31,954 nucleotides of DNA from a virus: IMG/VR virus record IMGVR_UViG_3300003323_000316, positions 1-31,954 of that record; one strand, given 5' to 3'. Shown here piece by piece: positions 20,254 through 27,106 of this stretch. The position numbers and the translations under genes were made by a program. Position 1 is the first letter of the stretch. Each line of letters starts with the position of its first letter. Under the pieces are notes generated by a model. That model had not been told where the DNA came from, did not search any database, and saw only the letters and a program-made list of their open reading frames with translations.

Positions 20254-20960
20254 ACATCACCGAGACCAGCCAGGCTCTGGCCCTGGCGCAGGCCTTCGAC
20301 AACCGGACCGTCGGCGAGATCAACGTGCGGGCTTGGCACGCTGTCCTCGGCGACCTGGACGCGGCCGACGTGATGGAGGCGATCCGACGACACTACGACC
20401 AGAGCACCGAGTGGCTGATGCCCGCTCACGTCCGGCGCCTTGTCGAGGCGATCGGGCAGGAGCGGGCGAAGGCCGGACGCCGGTGGGCGGCCGGGCAGGC
20501 GGGCGTGGCGCCGGAGGATGCCATGCCGGAGCTGCCACCGGGAGAGGCGACGATCGGGATCAGCCCGGACGTGCAGCGGCTTCTCGATGAGCTGCGGCAG
20601 AAGCTGACCGACGGCGACCGGGCGAAGCTGTTCCCCCGGCAGATGTATTGGGAGCGTGAGCAGCAGGCGTTCGTACGAGTCCGTGACGGCGAGCCCAACC
20701 CGATGTACAAGCCTGTCAGGTGGGCCGACGATGCCATTCCCTTCGGTCAGCACTACCGGCCGCAGACCGGCGAGCCCATGTCGACGTGTGGGGTGCCGTC
20801 GCCGCACCCGGGCCACGAGTGGCAGATCGAGGCGAATGAGGGAGAGGCGGAGCCTGACAAGTTCTGGTGCCCGGGGATCGGGCCGTGCGTTGTCGTCGGC
20901 GAGATGTGTACGACGCACCGGCGCCACGCTAGCCGGTGCGCTCCGGGCGTTGACGGCTAG
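20250..20960 (+). CDS. G39P-like helicase-loader/inhibitor-type protein with C-terminal Cys/His cluster
   Basis: GTG 20250 overlaps the initiator stop as GTGA with GGAGG upstream. Residues 1-70 (ALAQAFDNRTVGEINVRAWH, DAADVMEAIRRHYDQSTEWL, MPAHVRRLVEAI) follow the pattern of the G39P/G40P loader-inhibitor family: a helical domain with D-x-R, an aW, an Hy and a P-x-x-V/I-R. Such proteins control loading of the replicative helicase. The C-terminal 55 residues have several Cys/His (STCGVPSPHPGH, FWCPGIGPC, CTTHRRHASRC) that could bind zinc. Coupling to the initiator fits a replication role. The N-terminal match is moderate. Confidence 0.65.
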   Translation: MNITETSQALALAQAFDNRTVGEINVRAWHAVLGDLDAADVMEAIRRHYDQSTEWLMPAHVRRLVEAIGQERAKAGRRWAAGQAGVAPEDAMPELPPGEATIGISPDVQRLLDELRQKLTDGDRAKLFPRQMYWEREQQAFVRVRDGEPNPMYKPVRWADDAIPFGQHYRPQTGEPMSTCGVPSPHPGHEWQIEANEGEAEPDKFWCPGIGPCVVVGEMCTTHRRHASRCAPGVDG

Positions 20961-20988
20961 CGTGCCTCGTGTATGCTGTGCGTAGACA
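20950..20988 (+). promoter_or_regulatory. Promoter with shared 19-nt element for the ERF gene
   Basis: TTGACG (20950-20955), 16 bases, TATGCT (20972-20977), and the element TGTATGCTGTGCGTAGACA at 20970-20988. The -35 lies in the last codons of the preceding gene. AGGAGG follows before ATG 21012. Confidence 0.75.
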
Positions 20989-21011
20989 GTCACCTCAGGA
21001 GGTACAGCAGC

Positions 21012-21917
21012 ATGGCGGACCACAAGAGCATGAACGCGGCGCTCGCGGCGTTCCAAGCCGAAGTGCCGAAGATGAGCAAAGACGAACACGCCAAGGTCAC
21101 CGGCAAGAGCAAGGAGACCGGCGAGCGCTACGACCGCTCGTACAACTACGCGGGCCTGGACCAGTTCGTCGAGATCGCCGAACCGATCCTCGGCAAGCAC
21201 GGCCTGTCCCTCTCGTCGGTCAGTGAGTTCGACGACAAAGGCCGGTTCGTCCTAGTGGTCACCCTGTGCCACGAGAGCGGCGAGGAGAGGTCCGGGGTGT
21301 GGCCGCTGCCCGACCCGTACGGCCGAGGCGTTGGCCCGCAGGACATCGGGTCCGCGATGACCTACGGTCGCCGCTACCTCGGCTGGGCGCTCACCGGCAC
21401 CTTCCCCGGCGGGATCGACGACGACGGCGCGAAGGCGCAGCAGCGGGCCGACCGGGAGAGCTGGGACAGCGCGCGGCCCCGCGAGGAGCGGCCGGTGTCA
21501 GCGCCGCCCGCCACGCCGAAGACCTCGTGGACCGATGAAGAGGTCCTCAAGCTGGTCACGCCGATGCCGGTGGCACAGGTCGAGAAGGCGGTCGCCGTCT
21601 ATGACTGGATGGCGGCCCGGAACCTGCACAAGCGGGTCGTGGAGATGGACTACAAGGGCAGCCCGGTCAAGGTGACCGCCACCGACCTGATCGCGGGGCG
21701 TATCGCCGACGAGGCCCTCGTGCCCTACGCCACCGTGAACGGCATCAAGGGACTCCAGGCTCTGGCCAACGACCGGGGCCTGATGAAGGTGCAGGTGTCC
21801 GAGTCGGAGACCCTCGCCGAGGCCCTGTACAGCGCGCAGGAGCTGGCGGCGCACGCCGAGGCTGACCAGGGCACGCAGGACGGCAGCCCGACGGCCGCGC
21901 CCGGACAGGGCGACTGA
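21012..21917 (+). CDS. ERF-family single-strand DNA annealing protein
   Basis: 301 residues, ATG 21012 preceded by AGGAGG. The ERF core is clear: YNYAGLDQFVEIAEPILGKH (44-63), the strand VTLCHESGE, and QDIGSAMTYGRRYLGWALTG (110-129). ERF proteins (P22 Erf type) form rings on single-stranded DNA and promote annealing for recombination and circularisation. The C-terminal half (TDEEVLKLVTPMPVAQVEKA, GIKGLQALANDRGLMKVQVS) is variable in the family. Own promoter with a strong -35. An exonuclease partner is not obvious nearby. Confidence 0.9.
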   Translation: MADHKSMNAALAAFQAEVPKMSKDEHAKVTGKSKETGERYDRSYNYAGLDQFVEIAEPILGKHGLSLSSVSEFDDKGRFVLVVTLCHESGEERSGVWPLPDPYGRGVGPQDIGSAMTYGRRYLGWALTGTFPGGIDDDGAKAQQRADRESWDSARPREERPVSAPPATPKTSWTDEEVLKLVTPMPVAQVEKAVAVYDWMAARNLHKRVVEMDYKGSPVKVTATDLIAGRIADEALVPYATVNGIKGLQALANDRGLMKVQVSESETLAEALYSAQELAAHAEADQGTQDGSPTAAPGQGD

Positions 21918-21934
21918 TACGCCGCGAGACACGG

Positions 21935-22135
21935 GTGCACAACCTCCTCATCGAGGCCGGGTTCGTGCTGCACCGCAACCGCAAGCATCCGATCTACCAG
22001 TGCCCCTGCGGGCACGCCCAGCTCACCGGATGCTGCTCCGGCTACCGGGGCAAGGGTGACACCAACCTCCTCTCCCAGATGACCCGCACCCTGCGGGTCT
22101 GCAACGAGAACATGAAGGCGAAGGTAAACGCATGA
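21935..22135 (+). CDS. Small Cys-rich protein, HicA-like fold possible, 66 aa
   Basis: GTG 21935, 17 bases after the ERF stop. The sequence LLIEAGFVLHRNRKHPIYQC, then PCGHAQLTGCC and LLSQMTRTLRVC, recalls the HicA layout (hydrophobic helix, GF, a K/H pair followed by a strand, and a late helix with LL-x-Q) seen in dsRNA-binding-like folds; here extra cysteines (CPCGH...CC) suggest a metal site. HicA proteins are mRNA interferases, but phage homologues are usually of unknown role. Tentative. The stop overlaps the next start as ATGA. Confidence 0.55.
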   Translation: MHNLLIEAGFVLHRNRKHPIYQCPCGHAQLTGCCSGYRGKGDTNLLSQMTRTLRVCNENMKAKVNA

Positions 22136-22665
22136 CCGACGAGACGACGGGGGCCGCCACAACCGGCGGCCCCTCGGGGGGCGGGCCGACCGACGCTGAG
22201 GTACTGGTCGCCCTGGACCTGTACACGAAGGCCCTCAGTCCGACCAACATCGCGTTGCGCGCCCGCTGCACCGAGGACTTCGCGAAGCGGCACGTGGAGA
22301 AGGTCGGCGCCTACCTGCCCGACGGCACGAAGATCGGGGCGGTGGCCTACCGCAAGGGCGCGAAGACCGCCCGGATCACCGACGAGCAGGCCGCCCTGGC
22401 GTGGGCGATCAAGGAGCACCCCGAGCAGGTCATGCAGGCCGTCCGGCCCGCGTTCCTGTCGATGCTCCTCGACGTCGCCAAGAAGGAGGTCGAGGTCGGC
22501 GGCCACGGCTTCGACCCCGCCACCGGGCAGGAGCTCGACTGGATCGAGGTCGTCGAAGGCGCCCCCGGCGTCACGGTCACCAGCACCCCCGAGGGCAAGG
22601 CGCGCATGGCCGCCCTGGCGAACGGCTTCGGCCGCATGATCGGGGGCACCGGTGGCGAAGGCTGA
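22132..22665 (+). CDS. Unknown protein, 177 aa
   Basis: ATG 22132 overlaps the previous stop. A Gly/Thr-rich start (GAATTGGPSGGGPT) is followed by a helical domain (EVLVALDLYTKALSPTNIAL, CTEDFAKRHVEKVGAYLPDG) and a second one (DEQAALAWAIKEHPEQVMQA, VRPAFLSMLLDVAKKEVEVG). The C-terminus (TPEGKARMAALANGFGRMI) is also helical. Position after ERF suggests a recombination or replication accessory role; sequence alone does not show one. Well-supported as coding by codon use. Confidence 0.7.
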   Translation: MTDETTGAATTGGPSGGGPTDAEVLVALDLYTKALSPTNIALRARCTEDFAKRHVEKVGAYLPDGTKIGAVAYRKGAKTARITDEQAALAWAIKEHPEQVMQAVRPAFLSMLLDVAKKEVEVGGHGFDPATGQELDWIEVVEGAPGVTVTSTPEGKARMAALANGFGRMIGGTGGEG

Positions 22666-23128
22666 GGCGACCGTACACGTCGAGGTTGATATGAGCGCCG
22701 AGCTGCGCAAGGCGTTCGCGGACCTCGGCAAAGGCCTGGCCGCCGCCATGGCTGCCCTCCCGAAAGCCGCGCCGCCGCAGCTCCCGAGAATGGCTGAACT
22801 CCCGAGGCACTACCCGTCGGCTCGCTGCACGGTGTACGACTGCCGTATCCCGGAGCACTACGTCGGTGGCGTCGTGCCCGGTGAAGTGCGACCGCGTGTG
22901 CACGCCATGCGTACCGCCTTGCAGGCCGTCCTGGATGTCCTGGACGGCCGGATCGAGCGAGCGCAGGACAACCACCACGACAGCTATCACCCGAACGAGC
23001 CCCAGGGCCAGGAGTGTTGGCGCCGATTCTCGCCCGGCGACATCCGCAACATGATCAACGACGCCGCCCGCGCGGTGGGCCTCACTGAGTTCCCGCCGCC
23101 TAACGTCCGCAAGGAGGACGCCCTGTGA
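22652..23128 (+). CDS. Unknown protein, 158 aa
   Basis: GTG 22652 lies inside the preceding gene's end (14-base overlap). The N-terminus is strand then helix (AEATVHVEVDMSAELRKAFA, DLGKGLAAAMAALPKAAPPQ); two Cys (ARCTVYDCRIPEHY) and a His/Asp/Asn-rich turn (QDNHHDSYHPNEPQGQECW) could hold a metal. The C-terminal part, FSPGDIRNMINDAARAVGL, is helical. No catalytic pattern is certain. It may be part of the replication/recombination block. Confidence 0.65.
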   Translation: MAKAEATVHVEVDMSAELRKAFADLGKGLAAAMAALPKAAPPQLPRMAELPRHYPSARCTVYDCRIPEHYVGGVVPGEVRPRVHAMRTALQAVLDVLDGRIERAQDNHHDSYHPNEPQGQECWRRFSPGDIRNMINDAARAVGLTEFPPPNVRKEDAL

Positions 23129-23415
23129 ACACGTCCCGCATCGCGAAGATTGGCGCCGTCGGCGCGCTCGCCCTGGTCGCGCTGGTCGGCTGCGGCAACC
23201 ACTCCAGCGACAACACGCCGACCGTGCAGCAGCCGACTGGCCCGGCCACGCTGATCAAGTTCCCGTACGGCTTCCGTAACGTCACCGCCAAGTGCGACGG
23301 CCCGAACATGGTCTACAGCGGTTCGGCCGGGTCGGACGATAGCCTGCCGCCGTCGATCGCTGTCGTTCCCAACGACCCGCGCTGCCCGGGGCACCTGAAC
23401 TCCTCGGCCAACTGA
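23125..23415 (+). CDS. Lipoprotein, 96 aa
   Basis: GTG 23125 overlaps the preceding stop as GTGA. The N-terminus is a signal peptide (MNTSRIAKIGAVGALALVAL) with lipobox ALVGC, so C23 is the predicted lipidated residue. The mature part (NVTAKCDGPNMVYSGSAGSD, then AVVPNDPRC) follows a pattern I associate with small actinophage lipoproteins: GFRNVxxxC, NxVY, VvpNDPxC, probably with one disulfide. It would sit on the outer face of the host membrane. Function unknown; adjacent to the Ltp-like lipoprotein. Confidence 0.8.
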   Translation: MNTSRIAKIGAVGALALVALVGCGNHSSDNTPTVQQPTGPATLIKFPYGFRNVTAKCDGPNMVYSGSAGSDDSLPPSIAVVPNDPRCPGHLNSSAN

Positions 23416-23648
23416 TGTTGTCCCGGTCGGTCCGTCGCCGCCTCGCGCGGTGGCGGACCTTGCCGCCGGAGCCGACCGGAAGCGCGGTGCGCGTGTCACT
23501 GCAGTTGCGGGAGGCCAACGGCATCACTTCATCGTTTTTGATCTTGCCGGGCGAGGAGACATCCGCCGTCCTCTCCGGCTTCGTCGACAAGGCAGGCGGA
23601 TTCGAACGCATCCAGGTCCCGGTCAACATCCGGGCCACCATCGTCTGA
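23415..23648 (+). CDS. Small beta-rich protein, 77 aa
   Basis: ATG 23415 overlaps the lipoprotein stop as TGATG. An Arg-rich start (MLSRSVRRRLARWRTLPPEP) is followed by strands (GSAVRVSLQLREANGITSSF, LILPGEETSAVLSGFVDKAG, FERIQVPVNIRATIV). It has no recognisable motif. One copy of the dispersed 14-bp motif (23530-23543) lies in it, in the codons for SSFLILPG. Probably coupled to the lipoproteins on both sides. Confidence 0.6.
   Translation: MLSRSVRRRLARWRTLPPEPTGSAVRVSLQLREANGITSSFLILPGEETSAVLSGFVDKAGGFERIQVPVNIRATIV
23530..23543 (+). repeat. Dispersed 14-bp motif, copy 9
   Basis: CATCG-TTTT-TGATC, in the small gene between the two lipoprotein genes. Confidence 0.75.
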
Positions 23649-23660
23649 GGAGCAGCACCC

Positions 23661-24167
23661 GTGATCCGTACCCGTATCGGCCTCATCCTCGCCGGAGCCC
23701 TCGCCGCCATCGGCGGAGCAGTCGCCTGCGGTGGAGGGGCCAGCCCCGACCCGAGCCCCACCATCACCCTGCCGACCGTCAGCCCGAGCACGCAGCGGCC
23801 GACGCACCCCACCACCGCGCCGACCACCAACCCGCCGACGTCGCCCGCCCCGACCGCATCGCAGTCGCCGAGCCGCCTGACCGCCGAACAGCGCAACGCC
23901 GTCGGCACCGCGACCGACTACCTCCGCGACCAGCACTTCTCCCGCAAGGGGCTGATCGACCAGCTCAAGTTCGAGGGCTACTCGACCCACGACGCAACCC
24001 TGGCCGTCGACAGCTTGAAGGTCGACTGGAACGCGCAGGCCGCCGGTGTCGCGAAGGACTACCTGCAGGACCAGCACTTCTCCCGCGCCGGGCTGACCAG
24101 TCAGCTCGAATTCGAGGGCTTCACCAGCTCGCAGGCCAAGTACGGCGTCGCGCACAGCGGCCTCTGA
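23661..24167 (+). CDS. ltp: Ltp-type lipoprotein, putative superinfection exclusion
   Basis: 168 residues, GTG 23661 after GAGGAG. Signal peptide MIRTRIGLILAGALAAIGGA with lipobox (AVAC, C23), a long Thr/Pro/Ser spacer, and two tandem repeats of the Ltp helix-turn-helix domain: TDYLRDQHFSRKGLIDQLKF (EGYSTHDA) and KDYLQDQHFSRAGLTSQLEF (EGFTSSQA). In Streptococcus phage TP-J34 the Ltp lipoprotein blocks DNA injection of related phages, so this gene most likely prevents superinfection. A second lipoprotein gene lies two genes upstream. The Pro/Thr spacer would let the domain reach through the cell wall. Confidence 0.85.
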   Translation: MIRTRIGLILAGALAAIGGAVACGGGASPDPSPTITLPTVSPSTQRPTHPTTAPTTNPPTSPAPTASQSPSRLTAEQRNAVGTATDYLRDQHFSRKGLIDQLKFEGYSTHDATLAVDSLKVDWNAQAAGVAKDYLQDQHFSRAGLTSQLEFEGFTSSQAKYGVAHSGL

Positions 24168-24185
24168 GGGCATACCCTGGCGGGC

Positions 24186-24470
24186 ATGAAGCTTGCCACC
24201 CTCGCCATTGACCTCGGCTACGCCATCCGAGCGGCGGTAACGCCGGGCGGCGTGGCCGGGGAGGAGAAGCTCGACAAGTACTGGACCGAGGGGGAAGGCG
24301 CGGCGAAGATCCGCTGGCCCGAGCCGTGCGCGTTCTGCCGCTGCCTGACCCACCTCGGCAAGTACATCCAGGGCAACAAGCTCAAGGGCCACTGCGCCAA
24401 CCTGGAGAAGCGGGCCACTGGCCACTGGCCGAACCCGGAACACAGCAAGACGCACCACTGCCCCTGCTGA
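24186..24470 (+). CDS. Cys/His-rich protein, 94 aa
   Basis: ATG 24186 with a weak GGCGGG upstream. The N-terminus is hydrophobic/helical (MKLATLAIDLGYAIRAAVTP) but not a clear membrane helix; the C-terminal half carries PCAFCRCLTHLGKYIQ, GHCANLEKRATGHWP and SKTHHCPC, enough Cys and His for one or two zinc sites. No known family. It is the last gene before a terminator. Confidence 0.65.
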   Translation: MKLATLAIDLGYAIRAAVTPGGVAGEEKLDKYWTEGEGAAKIRWPEPCAFCRCLTHLGKYIQGNKLKGHCANLEKRATGHWPNPEHSKTHHCPC

Positions 24471-24491
24471 GGTGTGAGCGGTCCGGTCCCG

Positions 24492-24508
24492 TGCCGTTCG
24501 ATTCGGCA
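24492..24508 (+). other. Orphan T-arm-like hairpin
   Basis: TGCCG TTCGATT CGGCA has the exact T-arm signature (5 bp, G53-C61, TTCRANY loop) but no D-arm or acceptor partner lies upstream. It abuts the 5' arm of the following terminator. Confidence 0.4.
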
Positions 24509-24545
24509 ACGCCCTCGCCGGGTGTGCACAACCTAGCGAGGGCGT
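24509..24545 (+). terminator. Hairpin terminator before the 24588 gene
   Basis: ACGCCCTCGC pairs with GCGAGGGCGT (10 bp, 17-base loop), followed by a mildly T-rich CTCTGGTTGT. It comes right before a promoter, as at 7.7 kb and 13.4 kb. Confidence 0.6.
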
Positions 24546-24554
24546 CTCTGGTTG

Positions 24555-24573
24555 TGTATGCTGATAGCAGACA
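24555..24573 (+). promoter_or_regulatory. Promoter with shared 19-nt element for the 24588 gene
   Basis: TGTATGCTGATAGCAGACA with TATGCT as -10, followed by CCAAGGAGG and ATG 24588. The -35 is poor (TAGCGA), which suggests activator help or recognition mainly through the extended element. Confidence 0.65.
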
Positions 24574-24587
24574 CCAAGGAGGCAGCA

Positions 24588-24812
24588 ATGGACACCATCA
24601 CTCGACTCATCCACCTCGGCGGCCGGAAGCCCACCCCCGCCCAGCGGCGGCGCCTGATCAAGAAGGCCGGGCGTGACCCGATGGCCACCGTCGTCAAAGA
24701 CGACGGCATGGGCTACCCGCCCAACAAGCAGGGCTACCGGGAGCTCATCGGCTTCGGCGGGGAGAACATCCTCACCGACCGGCCGATTAGCGGTGCCCCG
24801 GCGGGCGCCTGA
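24588..24812 (+). CDS. Small basic protein, 74 aa
   Basis: ATG 24588 after AAGGAGG; upstream in-frame ATGs lie in the promoter. The sequence TITRLIHLGGRKPTPAQRRR, then LIKKAGRDPMATVVKDDG and NKQGYRELIGFGGENILT, has an N-terminal basic helical part and a Gly-rich tail. No known motif. First gene of a four-gene coupled unit ending with HNH and a small basic protein. Confidence 0.65.
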   Translation: MDTITRLIHLGGRKPTPAQRRRLIKKAGRDPMATVVKDDGMGYPPNKQGYRELIGFGGENILTDRPISGAPAGA

Positions 24813-25060
24813 TGTACACCACGCACGGGCTGATGACCCCAGCCGACCTCGCCGACCACGAGGCGCTGACCGATACCGGACGCAACCCGGACTGCCCCGG
24901 CCACGACGACGACCCCGTCGGCCAGTACGGGCAGCGCTACTACTGCTCGCAGGCTGAGAACTGCACCGCAGACGACGAGGAGTGGCCACGAGTGCCGAGC
25001 CGCGTCGCAGCCCGAGATGAGCCGTGCGCCGACCCAGCAAACTGCGACATCCATCGATGA
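24812..25060 (+). CDS. Acidic Cys-containing protein, 82 aa
   Basis: ATG 24812 overlaps the previous stop as TGATG. Asp/Glu-rich (TPADLADHEALTDTGRNPDC, then DDDPVGQYGQRYYCSQAENC) and ends EPCADPANCDIHR. Six Cys/His could hold a metal or disulfides. Its stop overlaps the HNH start as ATGA. Function unknown. Confidence 0.6.
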   Translation: MYTTHGLMTPADLADHEALTDTGRNPDCPGHDDDPVGQYGQRYYCSQAENCTADDEEWPRVPSRVAARDEPCADPANCDIHR

Positions 25061-25467
25061 GCTTTGAGACCGCCAAAGCCCTCGCGCAGGCCCGTTCCTA
25101 CGGGCGGTGCGAGGGCTGCGGCCTTTCCGGGCTGCCTCTCGACCCGCACCACCGGATGACGCGTGGCTCCGGCGGTGTGCACGGCGATGCCGAGACGGTG
25201 TCCAACGACGTGCGCAACCTGCTGATGCTGTGCCGGGGCTGCCATGACTCGACCCTCGCCGACGCGCAGGGCTGCATCCGTATCGGTTGGGTGATCGAGC
25301 GCCGTGAGGGAGTGGACCCGCGCGAGGTACCGGCCAAGCTGAACACGGTCAACGGGTCGGGCTGGTGGTTTCTTACCGAGGACGGCGGCTACCAGTGGGA
25401 TCCGATCATGAACATGATCGACTCGCCGGAGTGGGTCAAGATCGAAAACGATACGGAGAAGAGCTGA
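25057..25467 (+). CDS. HNH endonuclease
   Basis: 136 residues, ATG 25057 overlapping the preceding stop. The HNH fold is clear: C18-x2-C21, PLDPHHRMTRG with H31/H32, NDVRNLLMLCRGCH (N54, C59, C62, H63). The two Cys pairs hold structural zinc, and the His-Asn-His set is the nicking/cleavage site. In many phages a small HNH protein works with terminase at packaging; here the gene is far from terminase and on the other strand, so a free-standing nuclease or a recombination role is possible. A copy of the 14-bp motif lies at its 3' end (KIENDTEKS). Confidence 0.85.
   Translation: MSFETAKALAQARSYGRCEGCGLSGLPLDPHHRMTRGSGGVHGDAETVSNDVRNLLMLCRGCHDSTLADAQGCIRIGWVIERREGVDPREVPAKLNTVNGSGWWFLTEDGGYQWDPIMNMIDSPEWVKIENDTEKS
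25440..25453 (-). repeat. Dispersed 14-bp motif, copy 10
   Basis: Minus strand TATCG-TTTT-CGATC, in the last codons of the HNH gene, 14 bases before the next start. Confidence 0.75.
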
Positions 25468-25643
25468 TGCTGCGCCGACGCATCGAGACGACCGACGAAC
25501 AGGACGTCCACACCCGCTGGCGCCGCTGGTACACCCGCTACCAGCGGGCCGGGATGGCGAAGAAGGTCAAGCGGGACACCAACCAGCGTGAGCGGCATGA
25601 GGGGCGTCAGGCTCTCCGCGAGGGCCGCTACGACGCGCTGTGA
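25467..25643 (+). CDS. Small basic protein, 58 aa
   Basis: ATG 25467 overlaps the HNH stop as TGATG. Very Arg-rich (MLRRRIETTDEQDVHTRWRR, then GMAKKVKRDTNQRERHEGRQ), likely a single amphipathic helix that could bind nucleic acid. Last gene of the plus-strand block, seven bases before a terminator. No family. Confidence 0.65.
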   Translation: MLRRRIETTDEQDVHTRWRRWYTRYQRAGMAKKVKRDTNQRERHEGRQALREGRYDAL

Positions 25644-25649
25644 ATGAAT

Positions 25650-25684
25650 GAAGGCCGAGCCCGTTAACGCCAGGCTCGGCCTTC
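25650..25684. terminator. Strong bidirectional terminator between convergent blocks
   Basis: Perfect 12-bp stem GAAGGCCGAGCC/GGCTCGGCCTTC with an 11-base loop, flanked by AATGAATGAA on one side and AAGCTTGAAG on the other, between the plus-strand block and the lysis genes. Confidence 0.9.
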
Positions 25685-25695
25685 AAGCTTGAAGA

Positions 25696-25956
25696 TCAGA
25701 CCCGCTCGGGCCAGTGCCACGTGTAGGGGGCCGGGTCGTCCGAGCCGTCGTACTTCGCGCCGCCCTCGGACAGCGGCCGGAAGTGGATGCCGGTCGGATT
25801 CATGACCATCAGTCCGACCCGCTGCAGGTCAGCGTTGGTACCGTTCGGGTCGTCGACCTCGGTCACCTTCGCGGCCCGGCAGGTACGTGGGAACTTCCCG
25901 TCAGCACTACCCGCCGAGACGTAGTGCACGTCGCGGCTGATGCTCGGCATGGTCAT
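25696..25956 (-). CDS. Small conserved-type phage protein, 86 aa
   Basis: ATG 25956 (ATGA overlap with the upstream stop; ATG 25950 is possible) after GGAGG. The sequence SISRDVHYVSAGSADGKFPR, ACRAA-like core (TCRAAKVTEVDD), VGLMVMNPTGIHFRPL, and the end YTWHWPERV looks like a family repeatedly found near the lysis genes of Streptomyces phages; no function known. Last gene of the lysis block. Confidence 0.7.
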   Translation of the reverse strand: MTMPSISRDVHYVSAGSADGKFPRTCRAAKVTEVDDPNGTNADLQRVGLMVMNPTGIHFRPLSEGGAKYDGSDDPAPYTWHWPERV

Positions 25957-26240
25957 CGGTCCTCCACCAGTCCGGGAGCGTCCATACGCGGACGCATCGA
26001 AGCGGGGACCAGCTTACGACCTGCGGCATCCCTCGGGGCCGCCACCGGGGTGACATGCTGGCGCGCGTATGCGGTCAGCAGAATCTGGAGCAGACCGGCG
26101 GCCGTGTCCACCCAGCGGGCGGTCGTGCCGGTCAGGATGTGCGCCGACTGCAGGTACACCAGCACGGCGAGGACCGTGGTGGCGTACCCGATCAGCGTCG
26201 ACAGCGGGTGGCGCTTCAGCCATGCCCTCAGCCGTGCCAT
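25953..26240 (-). CDS. Holin-like membrane protein, 95 aa
   Basis: ATG 26240 lies inside the endolysin end (13-base overlap) with GGGGG five bases upstream. Residues about 14-35 (LSTLIGYATTVLAVLVYLQS) form a membrane helix and 45-60 (WVDTAAGLLQILLTAYARQH) a second amphipathic or membrane segment; the basic ends (MARLRAWLKRHP, RPRMDAPG) set topology. Overlap with the endolysin gene is a typical holin position. Other membrane proteins upstream of the endolysin are rival candidates. Confidence 0.6.
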   Translation of the reverse strand: MARLRAWLKRHPLSTLIGYATTVLAVLVYLQSAHILTGTTARWVDTAAGLLQILLTAYARQHVTPVAAPRDAAGRKLVPASMRPRMDAPGLVEDR

Positions 26241-27106
26241 TTGACCCCCATCTGGCCCCACGTCTGCGGGCCTACCTGACCGTCCACGTGGATGCCGCGC
26301 ATCCCCTGATACCAGCGGACGCCCTTCGCGGTGTTCGGGCCGAACTTGCCGTCGGCCGCCCCCGCGCGCTTGGAGCCGATGAACTGCTGCACGAACTTCA
26401 CGTCCGCGCCCGACATGATCGGGCTAACCTCCTTCAGGGTGCGGGTGCCCGGCTGGTGGCCGCCGGACGGCGCCGGAGGCTTCGGGGCGGGCGGCTTCGG
26501 GGCCGGGCAGATGTTGAACGCCGGGCTGGCTTTCTCCGCCGTGGTGTCGTAGCCGGTGCACGTCGCGCTGTTCTTGCGGCTGCTGCCGTGCTTGCCGGAC
26601 AGGTGCACGTGGTTGGTGTGCGGGTCCGAGCCGGTGTACTTGCGGGCCTGCCAGCCGACCGTCACCGACCAGATGGTTCGGTTGTGGATGACGTACTGCA
26701 GGTCGTCGTGGTGCGCGAGGGCTTCGCTGACAACCGCCTCCGCCCGGCTACCGGTCACCATCACGTCGATGGCGTGCACGACGGCGCCGGAGTCCGGATT
26801 GTGGTCGGAGCATTCGGACTGGTGGGCGGCGTCGCCGATCCAGCCGACCGACACACCGGACCAGCACGACTTGACCTTCTGCCGCCGCACGTCCAGGTTG
26901 TGCGCGAGGGACGCCGAGACGGTCGCGACGATCGCGTCGGGCTCCTCGTCGTCGCTGTCGGCCGCGAGGCGCGCGTCGTCGGGGTACTGGGTGAACGGGT
27001 CGTGGTCGGGGGCGTCGGGCGAGATGTACTGCTCGTACTGGCCGCCGCCCTCATCGTCGGTCGGGCCGGTGAAGTCGGCCAGGGTCACGTTTTCGTCAGG
27101 CTCCAT
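26228..27106 (-). CDS. Endolysin: M15-like peptidase with peptidoglycan-binding domain
   Basis: 292 residues from ATG 27106 (GGAGGAGAAGC). Residues 1-75 are acidic and probably disordered. Residues about 76-190 hold a metallopeptidase core of the M15 kind: SDHNP (H102), HAIDV (D114), LQYVIHNRTIWS, and PHTNHVHLS (H163-H168), zinc ligands and catalytic residues for cutting peptide cross-bridges. A Pro/Lys linker (KPPAPKPPAPSG) leads to a C-terminal PG_binding_1 domain (MSGADVKFVQQFIGSKRAGA, DGKFGPNTAKGVRWYQG, DGQVGPQTWGQMG). It opens the host cell wall for release. The acidic N-terminal extension is unusual for the family. Confidence 0.9.
   Translation of the reverse strand: MEPDENVTLADFTGPTDDEGGGQYEQYISPDAPDHDPFTQYPDDARLAADSDDEEPDAIVATVSASLAHNLDVRRQKVKSCWSGVSVGWIGDAAHQSECSDHNPDSGAVVHAIDVMVTGSRAEAVVSEALAHHDDLQYVIHNRTIWSVTVGWQARKYTGSDPHTNHVHLSGKHGSSRKNSATCTGYDTTAEKASPAFNICPAPKPPAPKPPAPSGGHQPGTRTLKEVSPIMSGADVKFVQQFIGSKRAGAADGKFGPNTAKGVRWYQGMRGIHVDGQVGPQTWGQMGVKWHG

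Noticed and set aside
23529-25076. 515-codon open frame on the minus strand
   Set aside because: It lies opposite six coupled plus-strand genes including the clear Ltp and Cys-rich proteins; composition is typical of an antisense GC-rich shadow.
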